From Pollenia angustigena (lineage: Eukaryota; Arthropoda; Insecta; Diptera; Polleniidae), in assembly GCA_930367215.1 (NCBI GenBank), contig OV884056.1, forward strand, positions 280,222,067 to 280,286,066: a DNA stretch of 64,000 nucleotides, in the 5' to 3' direction. Below the pieces are notes generated by a model. That model saw only the letters and a list, made by a program, of their open reading frames with translations, was not told where the DNA came from and did no database searches. The position numbers and the translations under genes are program-made. Shown here one piece after another: positions 11,046 through 22,439 of this stretch. Each line of letters begins with the position of its first letter. The stretch's first letter is position 1.

Positions 11046-12208
11046 CGACTCCAACTCCAACTCCTACTCTAACATTAATGCTAAATGTATATGAGACTGG
11101 TAGTTATTTGACTTTAAACTTTCTTTTTTAATGCAGTACCTTTTAAATGATTAAACGTTAAAAATATAATTATTCTGTACATTTTTTAAATCGATATTTT
11201 AAATATTGCTCCTCCAATTTCAAAGAATTTTATTTTGGAAAGCTTTTATTCCAACAAATTTTGGAGTCGGATTCGCGAGATTTTGTGGGTACTTTGACTC
11301 TGGTACAAAAACCTCAACTCCGACCACACACCCCTGGGAAAAACGCAAAAGCCCAGTTTTTTAATTCGGGTTACTATGTTATTACAGTAAGCCCTTCATT
11401 TTAATTATTTTTTGGACTCTATCACGTTTTTATAATTCTATTTCTAAAAGATTTTGTTAGTCAACAAAATATTGGGTTGAAATTTAATTGATTAATCGAG
11501 CTCTAACCGCAAAAAAGCTTAAGCACAAAAAGCCAATTTTACAGGAGAAGGTTGTTAATTTTATTTCATAAATCTTTTGTATGAAGGTTGTCGCTTAAGC
11601 TAAAATTGTTTTTGCTATAAAATCGTAGCGGTACCATATGCGACCATGACATTTTAGGAGATGATGCAAGTGTTGCCAATAAATTCATTTGTAAAAAAAC
11701 AAAACGAAAATTGAAAATAATGTCGCTTAAGCTATTTTTGCGCTAAGGGCTCGATATAGAGTATAAGAGTTCTAAAATAAACTTGTAGCTTTTTCTGTGT
11801 CGATTTCCTTAAAAATGTTGCAGTACTTATAAAATTTTGTTTATTGCTGTTATTTTTAAAATTTTTATATAAAACACGAAATTTTTAAATAAATTTTATT
11901 TGAAGGTTGGTCTGCATTCTTTTTTTTTTTGTATCTACTTTTTTTTTTATAAAAGTTTTTATTTTAAATTATTTCTTCTAATTAAACAATTTAAATTCAA
12001 ATAAACAACTCGCTAACAACAACAAATGTGTATTCAGAAACAAATAAAAAATGTTAAGTACATACTTTTAAGCAATTTAAACGCTAAACAACAACAATTA
12101 CTACACAAATGTACAAATTAAAAATTCATTAAATTAAATAAAAACAAATTATACACAATGCGACAACGAATAAAAATATAAAATAACATAAAAGCGACAA
12201 AAACGTAC
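11046..12208. other. Intron sequence without a named element
   Basis: AT-rich sequence directly downstream (on the minus strand) of the EGF 8 exon. The words GTCGCTTAAGCT and GCTTAAGC recur near 11515-11740, suggesting another old repeat. I see no gene, RNA or clear transposon ends. Confidence 0.5.
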
Positions 12209-12336
12209 CTCACATAATGTACCGGAATACCCCAGTGGACAAATGCAATTAAATTTACCAATCATGTCCACACATTCGCCACCATTACGACACGGTGAAT
12301 TAGCACATTCATCAATATCAGTTTCACAATCTCGGC
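12209..12336 (-). CDS. Ser: Serrate exon: end of EGF 7 and EGF 8
   Basis: This 128-nt exon begins after a CAAACAG acceptor, completes a Gly codon split with the previous exon, and ends TGTGAG|GTACGT in phase 0. It encodes the last residues of EGF 7 (GRDC) and a complete calcium-binding EGF 8 ([36 protein letters not shown]). The beta-hydroxylation pattern is present. The O-fucose pattern is lost because Glu replaces Ser/Thr before cysteine 3. This is the 3'-most Serrate exon I can find. The next EGF repeats, the cysteine-rich domain, the transmembrane segment and the cytoplasmic tail must lie below position 1, because the following intron fills the rest of the window. Confidence 0.94.
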
Positions 12337-12812
12337 CTGTTTGCAAAAAATATAAAAAAAAAAAAATTGAAAGCATTAATAATTGCATCAAAATTATTAT
12401 TCAATGATTAAAAAAAAAACTTTATGCTTAAATCTTAAAACTTAAAAGTGTGTAGAAATTAAAAACAAGTTGTCAAAAAAAAAAAAAAAAAAAAAAATAT
12501 TCTTGAATCTGGTTCCAAAAAAAAGTGTAACATAAACATCTAGTCCAACTAACCAAAACAACACCAACTCTACTAACTCTGACTTAAATCCCCTCAAGAG
12601 TTAAAGTTGTTTTTATTTTGGCGTACGTGGGTAATTTTTTTTTTTTGGATTCATATTTTATATTGAAATTTGTTTTTTGTTGCTGTAAGATAAAGAGACA
12701 CACTTAACGCAGGTTTTTGGCTGGGGCTCCCCACAAACTAAAGCCAGTTTTAAAAATCACATGCTAAAAGTTTTATTTGAAAATAAAATTTGTTATGAAT
12801 TATTTTACTTAC
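12337..12812 (-). other. Ser: Serrate intron, 476 bp
   Basis: This intron lies between the EGF 5-7 exon and the EGF 7-8 exon, with GTAAGT and AACAG ends on the minus strand. It is AT-rich with a poly-A run near 12477-12497 and no repeat I recognise. Confidence 0.9.
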
Positions 12813-13352
12813 CTGTAAATCCAGTTGCACAGGCGCAATGATAATCGTTAGTCATATCCATACAAGTGGCACCGTTCTTGCATTGGCCCACGCAATCATC
12901 GAAATCTTTTGCACATGTGGGACCACCCCAGCCCTCGAGGCAAACGCACGAAAATGAGCCAGGCATGTTAATACATTGGCGGGCATTAACACAGGGACCA
13001 AACAATTCTGCTGCAGTGGCATTTGCTGCAGCAGCCAAAGATGATGAAGCTGCATTTAAAGCGGCAATTAAAGCTGACGATGAAGTACTTGAACCCGCAA
13101 TGGCAGCAGCAACTGCCGCTGTTGAGGTACGCAATGTAGAGGTATGCAACTGATGCTGGTGCAGGTGGTGTGCTGAGGACGATGATGATGATAATGAAGT
13201 GGATGAGACGGGATAAGTGATTTCACATTCGTTTACATCAATTTGACACACATCGCCTGTCCATTCGGGTGGACATTCACAACGGAAACCGCCGATTAGA
13301 TCGATACAAGTGCCACCATGTTCGCAAGGGCCACCAGCACACTCATCGATAT
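12813..13352 (-). CDS. Ser: Serrate exon: EGF 5, interrupted EGF 6, EGF 7
   Basis: This is the largest coding exon in the window (540 nt). The acceptor is TCTTGTAG ending at 13353 and the donor is ACAG|GTAAGT. It encodes EGF 5 ([15 protein letters not shown], calcium-binding type), EGF 6 (DVNECE, then an insertion, then GPCVNARQC and [10 protein letters not shown]) and EGF 7 up to ATGFTG. EGF 6 carries roughly 70 extra residues rich in Ser, Ala, Thr and His, including long Ala/Ser runs, between its first and second cysteines. EGF 5 and EGF 7 match the C-x4-S/T-C O-fucose pattern; EGF 6 does not (CVNARQC). EGF 5, 6 and 7 each carry the C-x-D/N-x4-F/Y-x-C pattern for Asp/Asn beta-hydroxylation. 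An insertion in EGF 6 is also known in Drosophila Serrate. The upstream intron is 35 kb, the downstream one only 476 bp. Confidence 0.95.
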
Positions 13353-14299
13353 CTACAAGAAAAAAAGGCAACCCAGAAAACAAGATTAAAGAAAAATTCA
13401 GCAACAGAAAAAAAAACCTGGAATAAATTGAATAGCAAACGATGTTCAATCTGCTTTCTTCAACTTTTATTTTTATTTCTCAAATAAATACAAATACAGA
13501 TTGAGAAAAAACTGATGCAAAATAATAGTTTGTTTACGTTTTGACAATCTGCTTTTTAAAGCGATGGTAGGTAGGTAATTAAACCTATGAGGGGTTTGTA
13601 ATGTAATTAAAGCTTAAATGTTTGGTAGGAAATTTGAAAGTTGGAGAACTTTTAGAAAGACGATGTATTACCGGTCTCAAAAACAGTTTTAATGTATTAA
13701 CAAGTAATTAAATATGAATATTCGAAACACTTTTAAGATTATATTTTATTCAAGGATCCAAAACATAATTCAATATCTTTAATTTGACGAAGCTTATGTG
13801 AAAATTTATTTGTGCCAAATTTTATCTAGATATCAAAATATTTAAGAGGTATCGTATCGTAAGAGTAATTTTTGAAGTCCATACTTTAGGAATATTTTGG
13901 CCTTTGGCTCAACACCTTAATATTAATTATCTAAGAGATTTATGTCGATGAATATCAGTTTCTAGAACAGACTTTGTATTGGCGCTTTTTATTTAAATAT
14001 GGATCGATTTCAGCAAAATTTCGTAGCATAATTTAGATAGGAACAAAGCATTTTGCTGCTGAATTAAAGTGTATGATCTAAATATCAACATAATTTAAAG
14101 TTTTATTGGCTTGTTTGGCTGGCTGTCCGTGTGTTCATGTAAATAAAGTGTACATGTTATGTTTTGCCCTTTGGTACAATTTTGACCTTTGACGTTTACA
14201 GTTAAAATAAATATTTTATATGTTTGTGAGATTCTTTCTTCAAATTAGTGCTACTAAATTTTAACAAATATAACAAACGGACTTTCAAATTTCTTTTTA

Positions 14300-15320
14300 C
14301 AGTGCATTTGGGATAACGTCGACACCCGAAATCGTCAACATCCCAAAGCGTCAACACTTTTTATTGAGCCTGTCTACTGTAAAACGTCCACTTAGGGCTA
14401 AAAAATCAGAGCAAGTTAAACTCTCTTTTTGGTTTAAAATGTGTTTAAACCAACAAATCTATAAATCAGTAAACACATAAACCATCTTTAAGCGCATAAA
14501 ATTTGGTGTTTAAACTACCAATACAGAACATATAAATTTGACAAGATTTATCATATTGATGCGATATTTTAATTTATTAACTATATTTAATACATGGGAT
14601 ACTGCTTTACAGTTGTTAAGTTTAAACTAAATAAAAAATTTAAGTTTAGTTCAACTAAACTAGCGTTTAAACCATCAGTGACTTATTAGCCATAAGCTAC
14701 AAAGCGCTAAATTAACAATTAAAGTAAATATGTATGTACATTTTTTCTAAATTTGGGGGTTCCCCTTAAAAATAAGTATGTATGTAGTATACAAATGTTG
14801 TCCAAATTGTCGTTTTCTATTTAGTTGCTTTTTTTAATATTTTTATTTATTTATTTGGAATAAAGATATTTGACTTGATAAAGTTCTGGGTGATGTGAAA
14901 ATAAGGAGTAAGAAGCTACCCATGCTGACGATTATCATGTGGATAAAAACGTGCAAACAACAAAATCAAGCGATGTCTTTAAAATGTTTAACCGGGTATT
15001 GGACCGGGGATTGGATTGTAGAGTGTCTCGGTAGGCTAGCTGGTAGTGAGCCAGTCTATAAGTGCCGCGGTTAGGGGTTTGATCCCCGTCAGAGACTCTT
15101 TTGACAAGCGTAGAGCTTCGCGGGATTAGTTTAGGGGGAAAAAGGATTGAGCGGGATGCAAGAGCAACATGACTTAAATGTATGTATTGGAGAAAAAATA
15201 AAAAACAGCTGGAAAAATAACTTATTTTTTTAAAGTTTTTTGAACATTCATAAACGTCAACAATCTGAAAAACGTCAAAACTAGCGGTTTAAATAAGTTG
15301 ACGTTATCCCGAGCGCACTG
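14300..15320. mobile_element. TA-flanked TIR element, pogo/Tigger-like
   Basis: Ends are CAGTGCATTTGGGATAACGT on the left and the near reverse complement ending GCACTG on the right, each flanked by TA (14298-14299 and 15321-15322). CAG-starting inverted repeats and a TA duplication are typical of pogo/Tigger relatives in the Tc1/mariner superfamily. The word AACGTCAACA or CGTCAAC recurs several times just inside both ends. No transposase frame is present, so it is non-autonomous. A SINE is inserted near its right end. Confidence 0.8.
15023..15207 (+). mobile_element. tRNA-derived SINE, plus-strand copy
   Basis: The tRNA-like head (15023-15098) contains an A box in GGTAGGCTAGCTGGTAGTG and a B-box-like GGTTTGATCCCC. 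The body AGCTTCGCGGGATTAG matches the minus-strand copy at 8728-8867. The tail is AAAAAATAAAAAA. It lies inside the TA-flanked element at 14300-15320, so it is younger than that element. Confidence 0.82.
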
Positions 15321-15365
15321 TATTCGTTACTTTTATTATACTAAAAAATTCACCAAAAACTATTT

Positions 15366-16460
15366 AAACAAGTTAGAGGGCTATATTCGGCTGTGCCGAA
15401 TCTTTGATACCCTCCACCGACAGTTCGAATGTTTAAGGAGTAATATCTGTATGATGTTATTATTATCTTAAACTGTGACGAGTTGTTATTAATTATGGTT
15501 TTAGGCGACTAAACTGTTTTCTATTAGTAGGGTTTATATGGGGCCTAGGGTAAATTATGGACCGATCATCGCGAAATTTTACAGCGTCATTTTTAGTCCT
15601 TTAGAACTGTGACGTACCAATTTCTGTTATGATAGCATTATAAATTATGGTTTTAGGTGTACTAAACTGTTTTCCCGGAGTAGGGTTTCTATGGGGCCTA
15701 AGGTAAATTATGTACCGATATTCACGAAAGTTCACAGTATCATTTATAGTCCTATAAAACTGTGACGAGCCAACATTTGTTATGGTTGTATTACTTTTTA
15801 CGGTTTTAGGCGTACTAAACTGTTTTCATGTACAAGGGTTTATATGGGGCCTAATGTAAATTATGGACCGATCGTCACGAAATTTCACAGTATTTTTTCT
15901 AGTCCTGTGACGTTCCAAATTTTGTTACGCTAGCGTTATTTTTTACGGTTTTAGGCGTACTAAACTGTTTTCCGGGAGTATTGTTTATATGGGGCTGAGG
16001 GTAAATTATGAACGGATCTTCACGAAATTTAACAGCGTGATTTCCAGTCAAGTAAACCAAATGTTTGCCAAATCTTATCTCATTCCGTGCCTTGTTCCAG
16101 CTTTAAGTTATTGTTTGTAACAAAATTATCAATTTTTTTAGGTGGTGGTTCCACATTTTGATTCATAGCTCTGGTCCTACTGAGCCGATTTTGCTGGATT
16201 TCAATCCCAAAGTGCTTAGGATAACTACAAGAAATTTGGCACCAAGTTTGTTCATTTCTTTTGAGTTGTTCGAAAGTGAGCGTGTTTTCAACAGACGGAC
16301 AGACGGACAGACAGACGGACATGGCTAAATCGACTTAGAATTACTCAAGGACCCGGAATATATATACTTTATGGGGTCTGAGATGAATAATAAAAAAGCT
16401 TCACACGGAATGCCAAACTTAATATACCCTCTTCACAACTAATTGTGGTGGAGGGTATAA
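15366..16460 (+). repeat. F1 dispersed repeat, copy b (most complete)
   Basis: It starts with CAAGTTAGAGGGCTATATTC and the hairpin TTCGGC-TGT-GCCGAA. The TATGGGGCCTA...GGACCGATC module is then repeated about four times, followed by GACGGACAGACGG and ATATATACTTTATGGGG. It ends with the inverted pair ATACCCTC and GAGGGTATAAAAA. The minus-strand frame over its 3' third is only a shadow of the microsatellite. It shows the full layout of the family and can serve as a reference for the truncated copies. Confidence 0.85.
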
Positions 16461-16598
16461 AAATATGATTACAACCAACGACTACAGTAGCAACTCAACA
16501 CATTTTAAGACAATCGATGAAAATATTATAAAGAGATCTTTAAACGTTAATACATGTGTGTAAGTGTGTGTTTTCAAGTACAAAACAAAAGATTGTTA

Positions 16599-17109
16599 GG
16601 GCCATTATTATAACCTACTAATAAAGTTCCTGATGGTTAACGTGAACAATAAAGTGACCATTAAGTTTTCTTCATTATTAAAACTGTTCGATAAAATGAA
16701 AAACGTTATTTATGTATGTAATGTGGCAACTTTACAGTAGTTTAAAATACGTAGTGGCAACGACTTATACTTTGTTTTTTCTTTAATTAAAAGCAGAAGT
16801 AAATTTTTTTGATATTTATTTTATTTTTAATGGTAAATTGTTTTATTTTTAGCGTTAAATTGTGTTGTTGAAAAAGTTTGATAAATTTACTTTGACTTTA
16901 AACTGTCATTGAAGTTACCATAGCTTCAGAAGAAAATATGGCTGCTTCAAGTTCTTAAAGTTCCCTTGTAAAGTTACCATAAGGATAAACCTGATGTTTG
17001 CTCATCAGTCACTTTTTAAATTAATGTTAACTAGTAATAACCAAAAACCATTTTTCTATTCGATAGTTATGGTGCTATAATAACCATTTGTAAGTTTTAG
17101 TAATGGCCC
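16599..17109. mobile_element. MITE with GGGCCATTA ends, 511 bp
   Basis: The left end reads GGGCCATTATTATAAC and the right end TAATGGCCC, an inverted pair. The flanking bases are TTA on the left and TAA on the right. No coding sequence is present. It lies just beyond the 3' end of the jockey-like element. The short TIR and 3-bp flanks fit a PIF/Harbinger-like MITE, but this is a guess. Confidence 0.6.
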
Positions 17110-17165
17110 TAATAGAACAACAAAAAGCACTTGTTCTCTTTCACTGTTTATACATGTGTGTTTTT

Positions 17166-19091
17166 ATTTTTTTATTATTTATTTATTAACTATCATTGAA
17201 TCATTTTACATTCTAATTTCTACAATTTTTGAGTTACTATCATTAGATATTACAGCAAATAAGTACATATTAAAATAGTAAAGATATCTTAAAAAATAAT
17301 CAAATACACATATGTATTTGATTACGTTTCTTATGAGTCTTTGCGCAATTTTTCCAAACAACACAGCCATAAGTAAGAATGGGTCGGATACATAATTGTA
17401 TAAGAGAAGTTTGTTTTTAATGCTAAATTTAGATTTTCTGTTAAGAAGAGGAAATAAGCTGCGACCACATCGAATAGCTTTTGAGCAAACATTTACCAGG
17501 TGTTCCCTGAATGTAAGTTTTCCATCGAGTATTAAGCCCAAATATTTAATTGACTTTGAAAAAACAATTTCTGTTCTCTGAAAATATAGTTTCAAAGAAG
17601 GGACCCTTTTCGGGGATTTGTTGAAAGGGAATAAGATAGCTTGCGACTTTCCTTCGTTTATCATGATTTTGCATTTGGCAAAGTATTTAGGAGCAGATAA
17701 AAGAGCGTTTTGTATACGTTTTACAATGGTATTTGAAACCTTTCCATGTGAGATGAGGGCACTATCATCGACATAAAAAGCCACTTCATTACCAGCCTTT
17801 ATCTTAAAATCGGATATGTATATATTGTAGAGTAATGGTGATAACACCGAACCCTGTGGTACTCCCGCAGGAATGCTTTTGACGCCTGAAAGGGAAACGT
17901 TTACTTCAAGAAAAAAGCTTCTATCAGTAATGAAATTATACATTAATCTTATAAGATAACTCGGACAATTTTGTTTGAAAAGTTTATAAATAAGTCCATT
18001 GTGCCAAATTGAGTTAAAGGCCAGTAGAATAGCGTCTATTTTTGTTAGTTTTAATAATGTTTACTACGCGTTTTAACTGGTGGGAAGTAGAGTGTTATGC
18101 TCTAAAACCATATTGGCTTTATGGAGTAGATTGCCCTTATGGACAATAGACCAAAGTCTATTCAATAAAACTTTCTCAAAAATTTTATCCAGAGAATTCA
18201 GTAAACTAATTGGTCTGTAGCTTGTAATCAGTTTCGAGTCTTTACCGTTCTTTGGTATTGTAATTACCTTGGCCCTTTTAAATCCAACAGGGAAATAACA
18301 ATGTTCGATAAAAAAATTAAAGAATCTAACTAAATCAATGTAAGCTGAAGGTGGAAGATTTTTTAACACAATATTACTTATTTGATCAGGTCCTGGAGCC
18401 TTTGACTAGTAAGAGTATTATTATCGGCGTTGGGCTATTCATCGTAAAGTATGTTTCTAACTGTCAAGTTAACTTTACTTTCAATTGGACTATCTAAGTT
18501 GGAGGTGGTGCTGTGAGCTGCGGCAAACTGTTCTGCAATAGCATTTGCTATTGCGCCACTGTCAGTAACAGCTTGATTGTTGACGATTAATTTTTTGATC
18601 GAGTTGGATTTACCTCTAATTCGTTTGGTTATCTTCCAGAAGGTTTTACTACCAACTGAAAATTTGGCTAAAAATCTTTGCCACTGCTCGTTTCTAGAAT
18701 TACCAATGTGATAGTCAATAAGTTTGTTGAGTTCTCTGACTAATGCTTGTAATGTTAATTTTCTTGTGGCATCAGTACATCTTTGAAACTTTCTTCTATA
18801 CATGTTTCTGTTAGAAATTAGCTTTTTATATAGCCCACTTATCTTATACGTTCGAATATTGTGAACTTGGTATGGAATTGTTTCGTTGCAAACGTTCTAA
18901 TTAATATCAGAAAACTCCTGAATTGCTTGATCAGCATTATACCGAGTTAGTTGACTATTTAGAATCGAAGATGTATTAATTTTGTCATCTATTGATCTTT
19001 TGAATTGTACCCAATTAGACATGTGAGTTTTTAATAAAACAACAAGAAGAAAATACAAACATATTGCATTTTGTTGTTGCTTTTCAAACAT
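17166..19091 (-). pseudogene. Jockey-like non-LTR retrotransposon, 5' truncated and frameshifted
   Basis: Minus-strand frames line up in order along a single ORF2. First is a segment before the RT (19091-18897), then a linker (18803-18435). RT fingers follow, with SYRPISLLNSLDKIFEKVLL (in 18369-18073). The palm comes last, with AGVPQGSVLSPLLYNIYISD and the catalytic box FYVDD (in 17943-17206). Breaks between the frames (near 18850, 18400 and 18000) and a frameshift in the last 100 codons kill it. The catalytic box is YVDD where jockey elements usually have YADD. The endonuclease and ORF1 are missing. A TAAATAA-type tail at about 17166-17190 marks the 3' end. Confidence 0.88.
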
Positions 19092-19336
19092 ATTAAGAAT
19101 GTCTTTTTTCCTCTTTTATGCTAGGAATTTTGAAAAAGTATTTATATTGTGCATATTTACTCAAAAGTACCTTTAAAAGCTTATATCGCTCCTTTATTGC
19201 AACATAGTCATATCTCAAAAAAAAAAAAAAAAAATCCGGTTCAGTTTGATATAAAACAATGATTTTTGTTTTACATATGATATGGTGTGAAGGAGCAGTT
19301 TTACTTAAGTAACTTAAAATTTTTGATTTTTTGATG

Positions 19337-19763
19337 TTGCAATAAAGGATCGATATATTTCATCAATATTAGTGCACGATAAGATACTCAAAATCCTACG
19401 ACAATTGTTTTTGTTATTATATAAAAGACTTGATGAAGCTTTCATTAGCGCAAGGTCGAATTCTATTAAATCAGGTAAGAGTTTTCATACCGTCCGACGG
19501 TGATCCACTAAATGCTTCATCAAATTTTTTTTTAAAATTGTGACCTTTTGTTGCAATAAAGGATCGATATATTTCATCAATATTAGTGCACGATAAGATA
19601 CTCAAAATCCTACGACAATTGTTTTTGTTATTATATAAAAGACTTGATGAAGCTTTCATTAGCGCAAGGTCGAATTCTATTAAATCAGGTAAGAGTTTTC
19701 ATACCGTCCGACGGTGATCCACTAAATGCTTCATCAAATTTTTTTTTAAAATTGTGACCTTTT
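19337..19763. repeat. Perfect 214-bp tandem duplication
   Basis: The block 19337-19550 is repeated at 19551-19763 with no difference that I can find by eye. On the minus strand each copy carries the same open stretch, read as LLPDLIEFDLALMKASSSLL and onward to a GSPSDGMKTLT end. Because 214 is not a multiple of three, the duplication does not keep one frame. The protein-like sequence is not one I recognise. Identity implies a very recent duplication (or an assembly artefact). Confidence 0.9.
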
Positions 19764-20869
19764 CTTTGTTAAGACAGAGACATCCAAACAATTAGAACTC
19801 GGAATTACTTTTTTAATTACCAGAAGGTGGGTCAGGGACCAATATTTTTATATATTACAAACTTCAGCTCTAATATTTAATAATGTAGGGTATAATAACT
19901 AAGACCTTTAAAAAAACAAAAAAAAAAGTTACAAGTTTCAAAATTTAATAGATTTTAATTGCACTCCAAAAACTATTATATCTCCCAAACCCCAAGTTGT
20001 TCCTATCTCCCATCGGTAGCTCTATCTTTAATGGGTTAGAGTATTTCTCTTTACAAGTATTTTGTTTGTAAACTGCAACACAATGCTTAAGAGTTTCACT
20101 TTACGTTTTTTTGCTTCAATCATTCAGATTTATCTTTTCTTCAAGTGCCATCTCTTTAGATCTTCAAGTTGTTCATTTTTTCTGTTGTTTTTTGTTCATT
20201 TTGGCCATGTTGGCTTTGGTAAAGATTTTAGATGACTTGAGTGATGTGTTTTATGTGAGTGTGGACATTTTTATCTGTTGTCTTGAAATCTAATGTTTGC
20301 ATACTGTGTTTTTCTTATTACTTATTTTCGAATTGTGTTTCTGTTTTCTGTTTCATTTTCAATCATCATCTTGGGGTTTTTTTTTTGTATGAAGAAGTTG
20401 TGTCTTTCTTTGTATCTGTTGCGTGCTTAAATAAACACAATTAGTTAAGTAGAAGTAAGTAGAAGGTGCATAAGGTGGATTTGCTTGAGATCGTTTTTAC
20501 ATACATACATATATATTTTTTAACTAAAGGAATATAATATTTTTTTACAATAATTTTTCATTTGATTTGTTTGTAATGTTCTCGAGAATAATGCATTTTT
20601 AGTTAAATGGTTAAATGTATGATTTTTTTGTTTGGTAAAGATTTGAGATTAAATAGGAATGAAAACAAAAAATTAAAAATAAAAATAAAGTGCTTTTTAG
20701 ATAAAAGAAATAAAAAGTAATTATTTTAAAATCGTCGAAAGAAACTTTGTTTTTTTTTGTTTTTATAGAAACGATGAATGAAACAACAATTTAAACAAAT
20801 GTCATTTAAATACCATTAGCTTAAATCTTAACTTGAGGTCCATGTTTTGTTTTTTTATATACCATTTCT

Positions 20870-21020
20870 TGACTGCTTGACTACGTTTAATCATAATATG
20901 GTTTCCGGTGACAAAAATATGGTTAAATTAACTCTAATATGTTTGAAAATTTTCGTTTTAAATAGTTTTGTTGGATGTGACCACATTTTAAAAATATTTT
21001 TTCTCTGCGTGTAGCTGCAT
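20870..21020. mobile_element. Short MITE with TTTTTCTCTGCGTG end
   Basis: It shares the end TTTTTCTCTGCGTGT and the inner words ATATGGTT and TGTGACCA with the copies at 23005-23140 and 60362-60516. The left end is eroded. A non-coding dispersed element. Confidence 0.55.
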
Positions 21021-21206
21021 TTGAAGAAAATTAATGACTGTTTCCAGCCAGTTTTGCCTGTGGCAGTACTGGGCTTTGTTTCAAAATTAACACTTAAGTT
21101 GGGAATTGTGTTTTTGTTACAAAATTTATCTTTAAGATCATAGTACATGTACTTATTCTACCATGGTTTGGATCAATTTCATTATTTGGACGTTGAAACG
21201 ACAGAT

Positions 21207-22431
21207 CAGAGAAAGCCAAAAAGTTATATTTTTAATACTTATAACCTATTCATACGCCACCGAGCACGAGTACACCAAGGTATGACTACCAATGAATAAG
21301 TTTGTATATCGACCGGTATGAGTATGAACTCACACGCATGCTTATGGGTAATCCTTTGAATGCGTATGAATAAAGGCATGTATCGTAAGTATCGACAAGT
21401 AACTTCAACATTTTTTATGGTTATTTTAAAGCAAGCAGTGTTGCCACGACCTAAAAATTTATGTTAAAGTTATATTAAAACATAAATATTTGCTATCAAA
21501 TTAAAATAATGCTTCTAAAGCTATAATAAATTATAATCTATTTTACGAAAGAGGTTTTTTATAAAAATAATTAAAAAAGGAGGCTATCAACTATTTTGGG
21601 ATCTTTTCTGTTTCTTTTTTTATGTTTCCAGCTAAAGAGAAATCTTAATCTAAAGCTGCGCTGCAGGCAGGAAATTTCATAAAATTCTTGATTCTTTTAA
21701 GACAACCGTGGATACCTTGTGGAGTTGTTTTTCCACCATAGCATGATGCCGAAGTCTTCTTTAAGGCTAACATTTTCGTTGGCATACTGATTGACTTCAG
21801 CAATTAAATTTTAAACCATTTGTTAACGTCTTAAAAATGCAACTGGCAACAGATAAACTACTCAAACTCATAATATAACTGAATGTATTTACCTGTGATA
21901 TCTCATTTATTAACTGCCAATATGAATATTCGATATTTTTTTTTGGATTACGGTAACTTTTTTTGTTTAATTAAGAACGATTAAAATAACACGACGTATT
22001 TTAATTTGCATCCATTTAGTCATTTTTTTAGATTTTCTTAAATAAGAACGGAAATCTTTATATCACAGAAATTTTTTTAAAGTCAACATTCGTTTTTCAA
22101 TAAAATTTTGTTGAATTGTACTCAAACGATTTTGAAAAAACGTATTTATTTGTGATTCAGCAATTTGGGAAAAAAATTCTGGCAACATTTATGAAAAAAT
22201 TTAACAAAAAAAAAAAAAAATGTTTGAAGTCAATGCTATCTATAGCTATGGGTGTGTCTGAATATGTGCGAGTATGAAACACAATAAGTATGATAACATA
22301 CATGAATGAAATCAAATGCACATGGATATACACAAGTATGAGAATAAACAGATACGAGTACGCACACGTATTGAAAATTGTCGATATGTGCTAGAGTACT
22401 TTAATTTTTGTATACCCATTGGCTTTCTCTG
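21207..22431. mobile_element. hAT-like element with CAGAGAAAGCCAA ends
   Basis: The ends CAGAGAAAGCCAA and TTGGCTTTCTCTG are an exact inverted pair. The adjacent 8 bases are CGACAGAT on the left and ATACAGAT on the right, matching in six of eight, as for an 8-bp hAT target duplication that has drifted. Inside both ends (21250-21400 and 22255-22400) the word TATGAGTA, or GAGTATGA and CGAGTAC, recurs many times, as expected for subterminal binding motifs. The interior has no transposase frame. Confidence 0.78.
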
Positions 22432-22439
22432 ATACAGAT

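Larger units (their letters stand above)
1..12208 (-). other. Ser: Serrate intron after EGF 8 exon (partial, over 12 kb)
   Basis: It begins GTACGT just after the EGF 8 exon. No further EGF-type exon with splice sites is visible down to position 1, so the rest of the gene lies outside the window. The intron contains the mobile elements listed for 1-11045. Sequence at 3413-5240 and 11046-12208 is AT-rich without a gene. A short GATGAT-type run near 3648-3671 and poly-A/T tracts are the only notable features there. Confidence 0.75.

Noticed and set aside
12866..13153. 95-codon plus-strand frame rich in alanine
   Set aside because: It is the antisense shadow of the Ala/Ser insert in the Ser EGF 6 exon.
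16080..16322. 80-codon minus-strand frame with a cysteine/serine start
   Set aside because: It is the reverse of the GACGGACA microsatellite and inner module of F1 copy b.
19201..19232. Poly-A tract as a retrotransposon tail
   Set aside because: No retroelement body ends here in the right orientation; long A/T runs are common throughout the introns.
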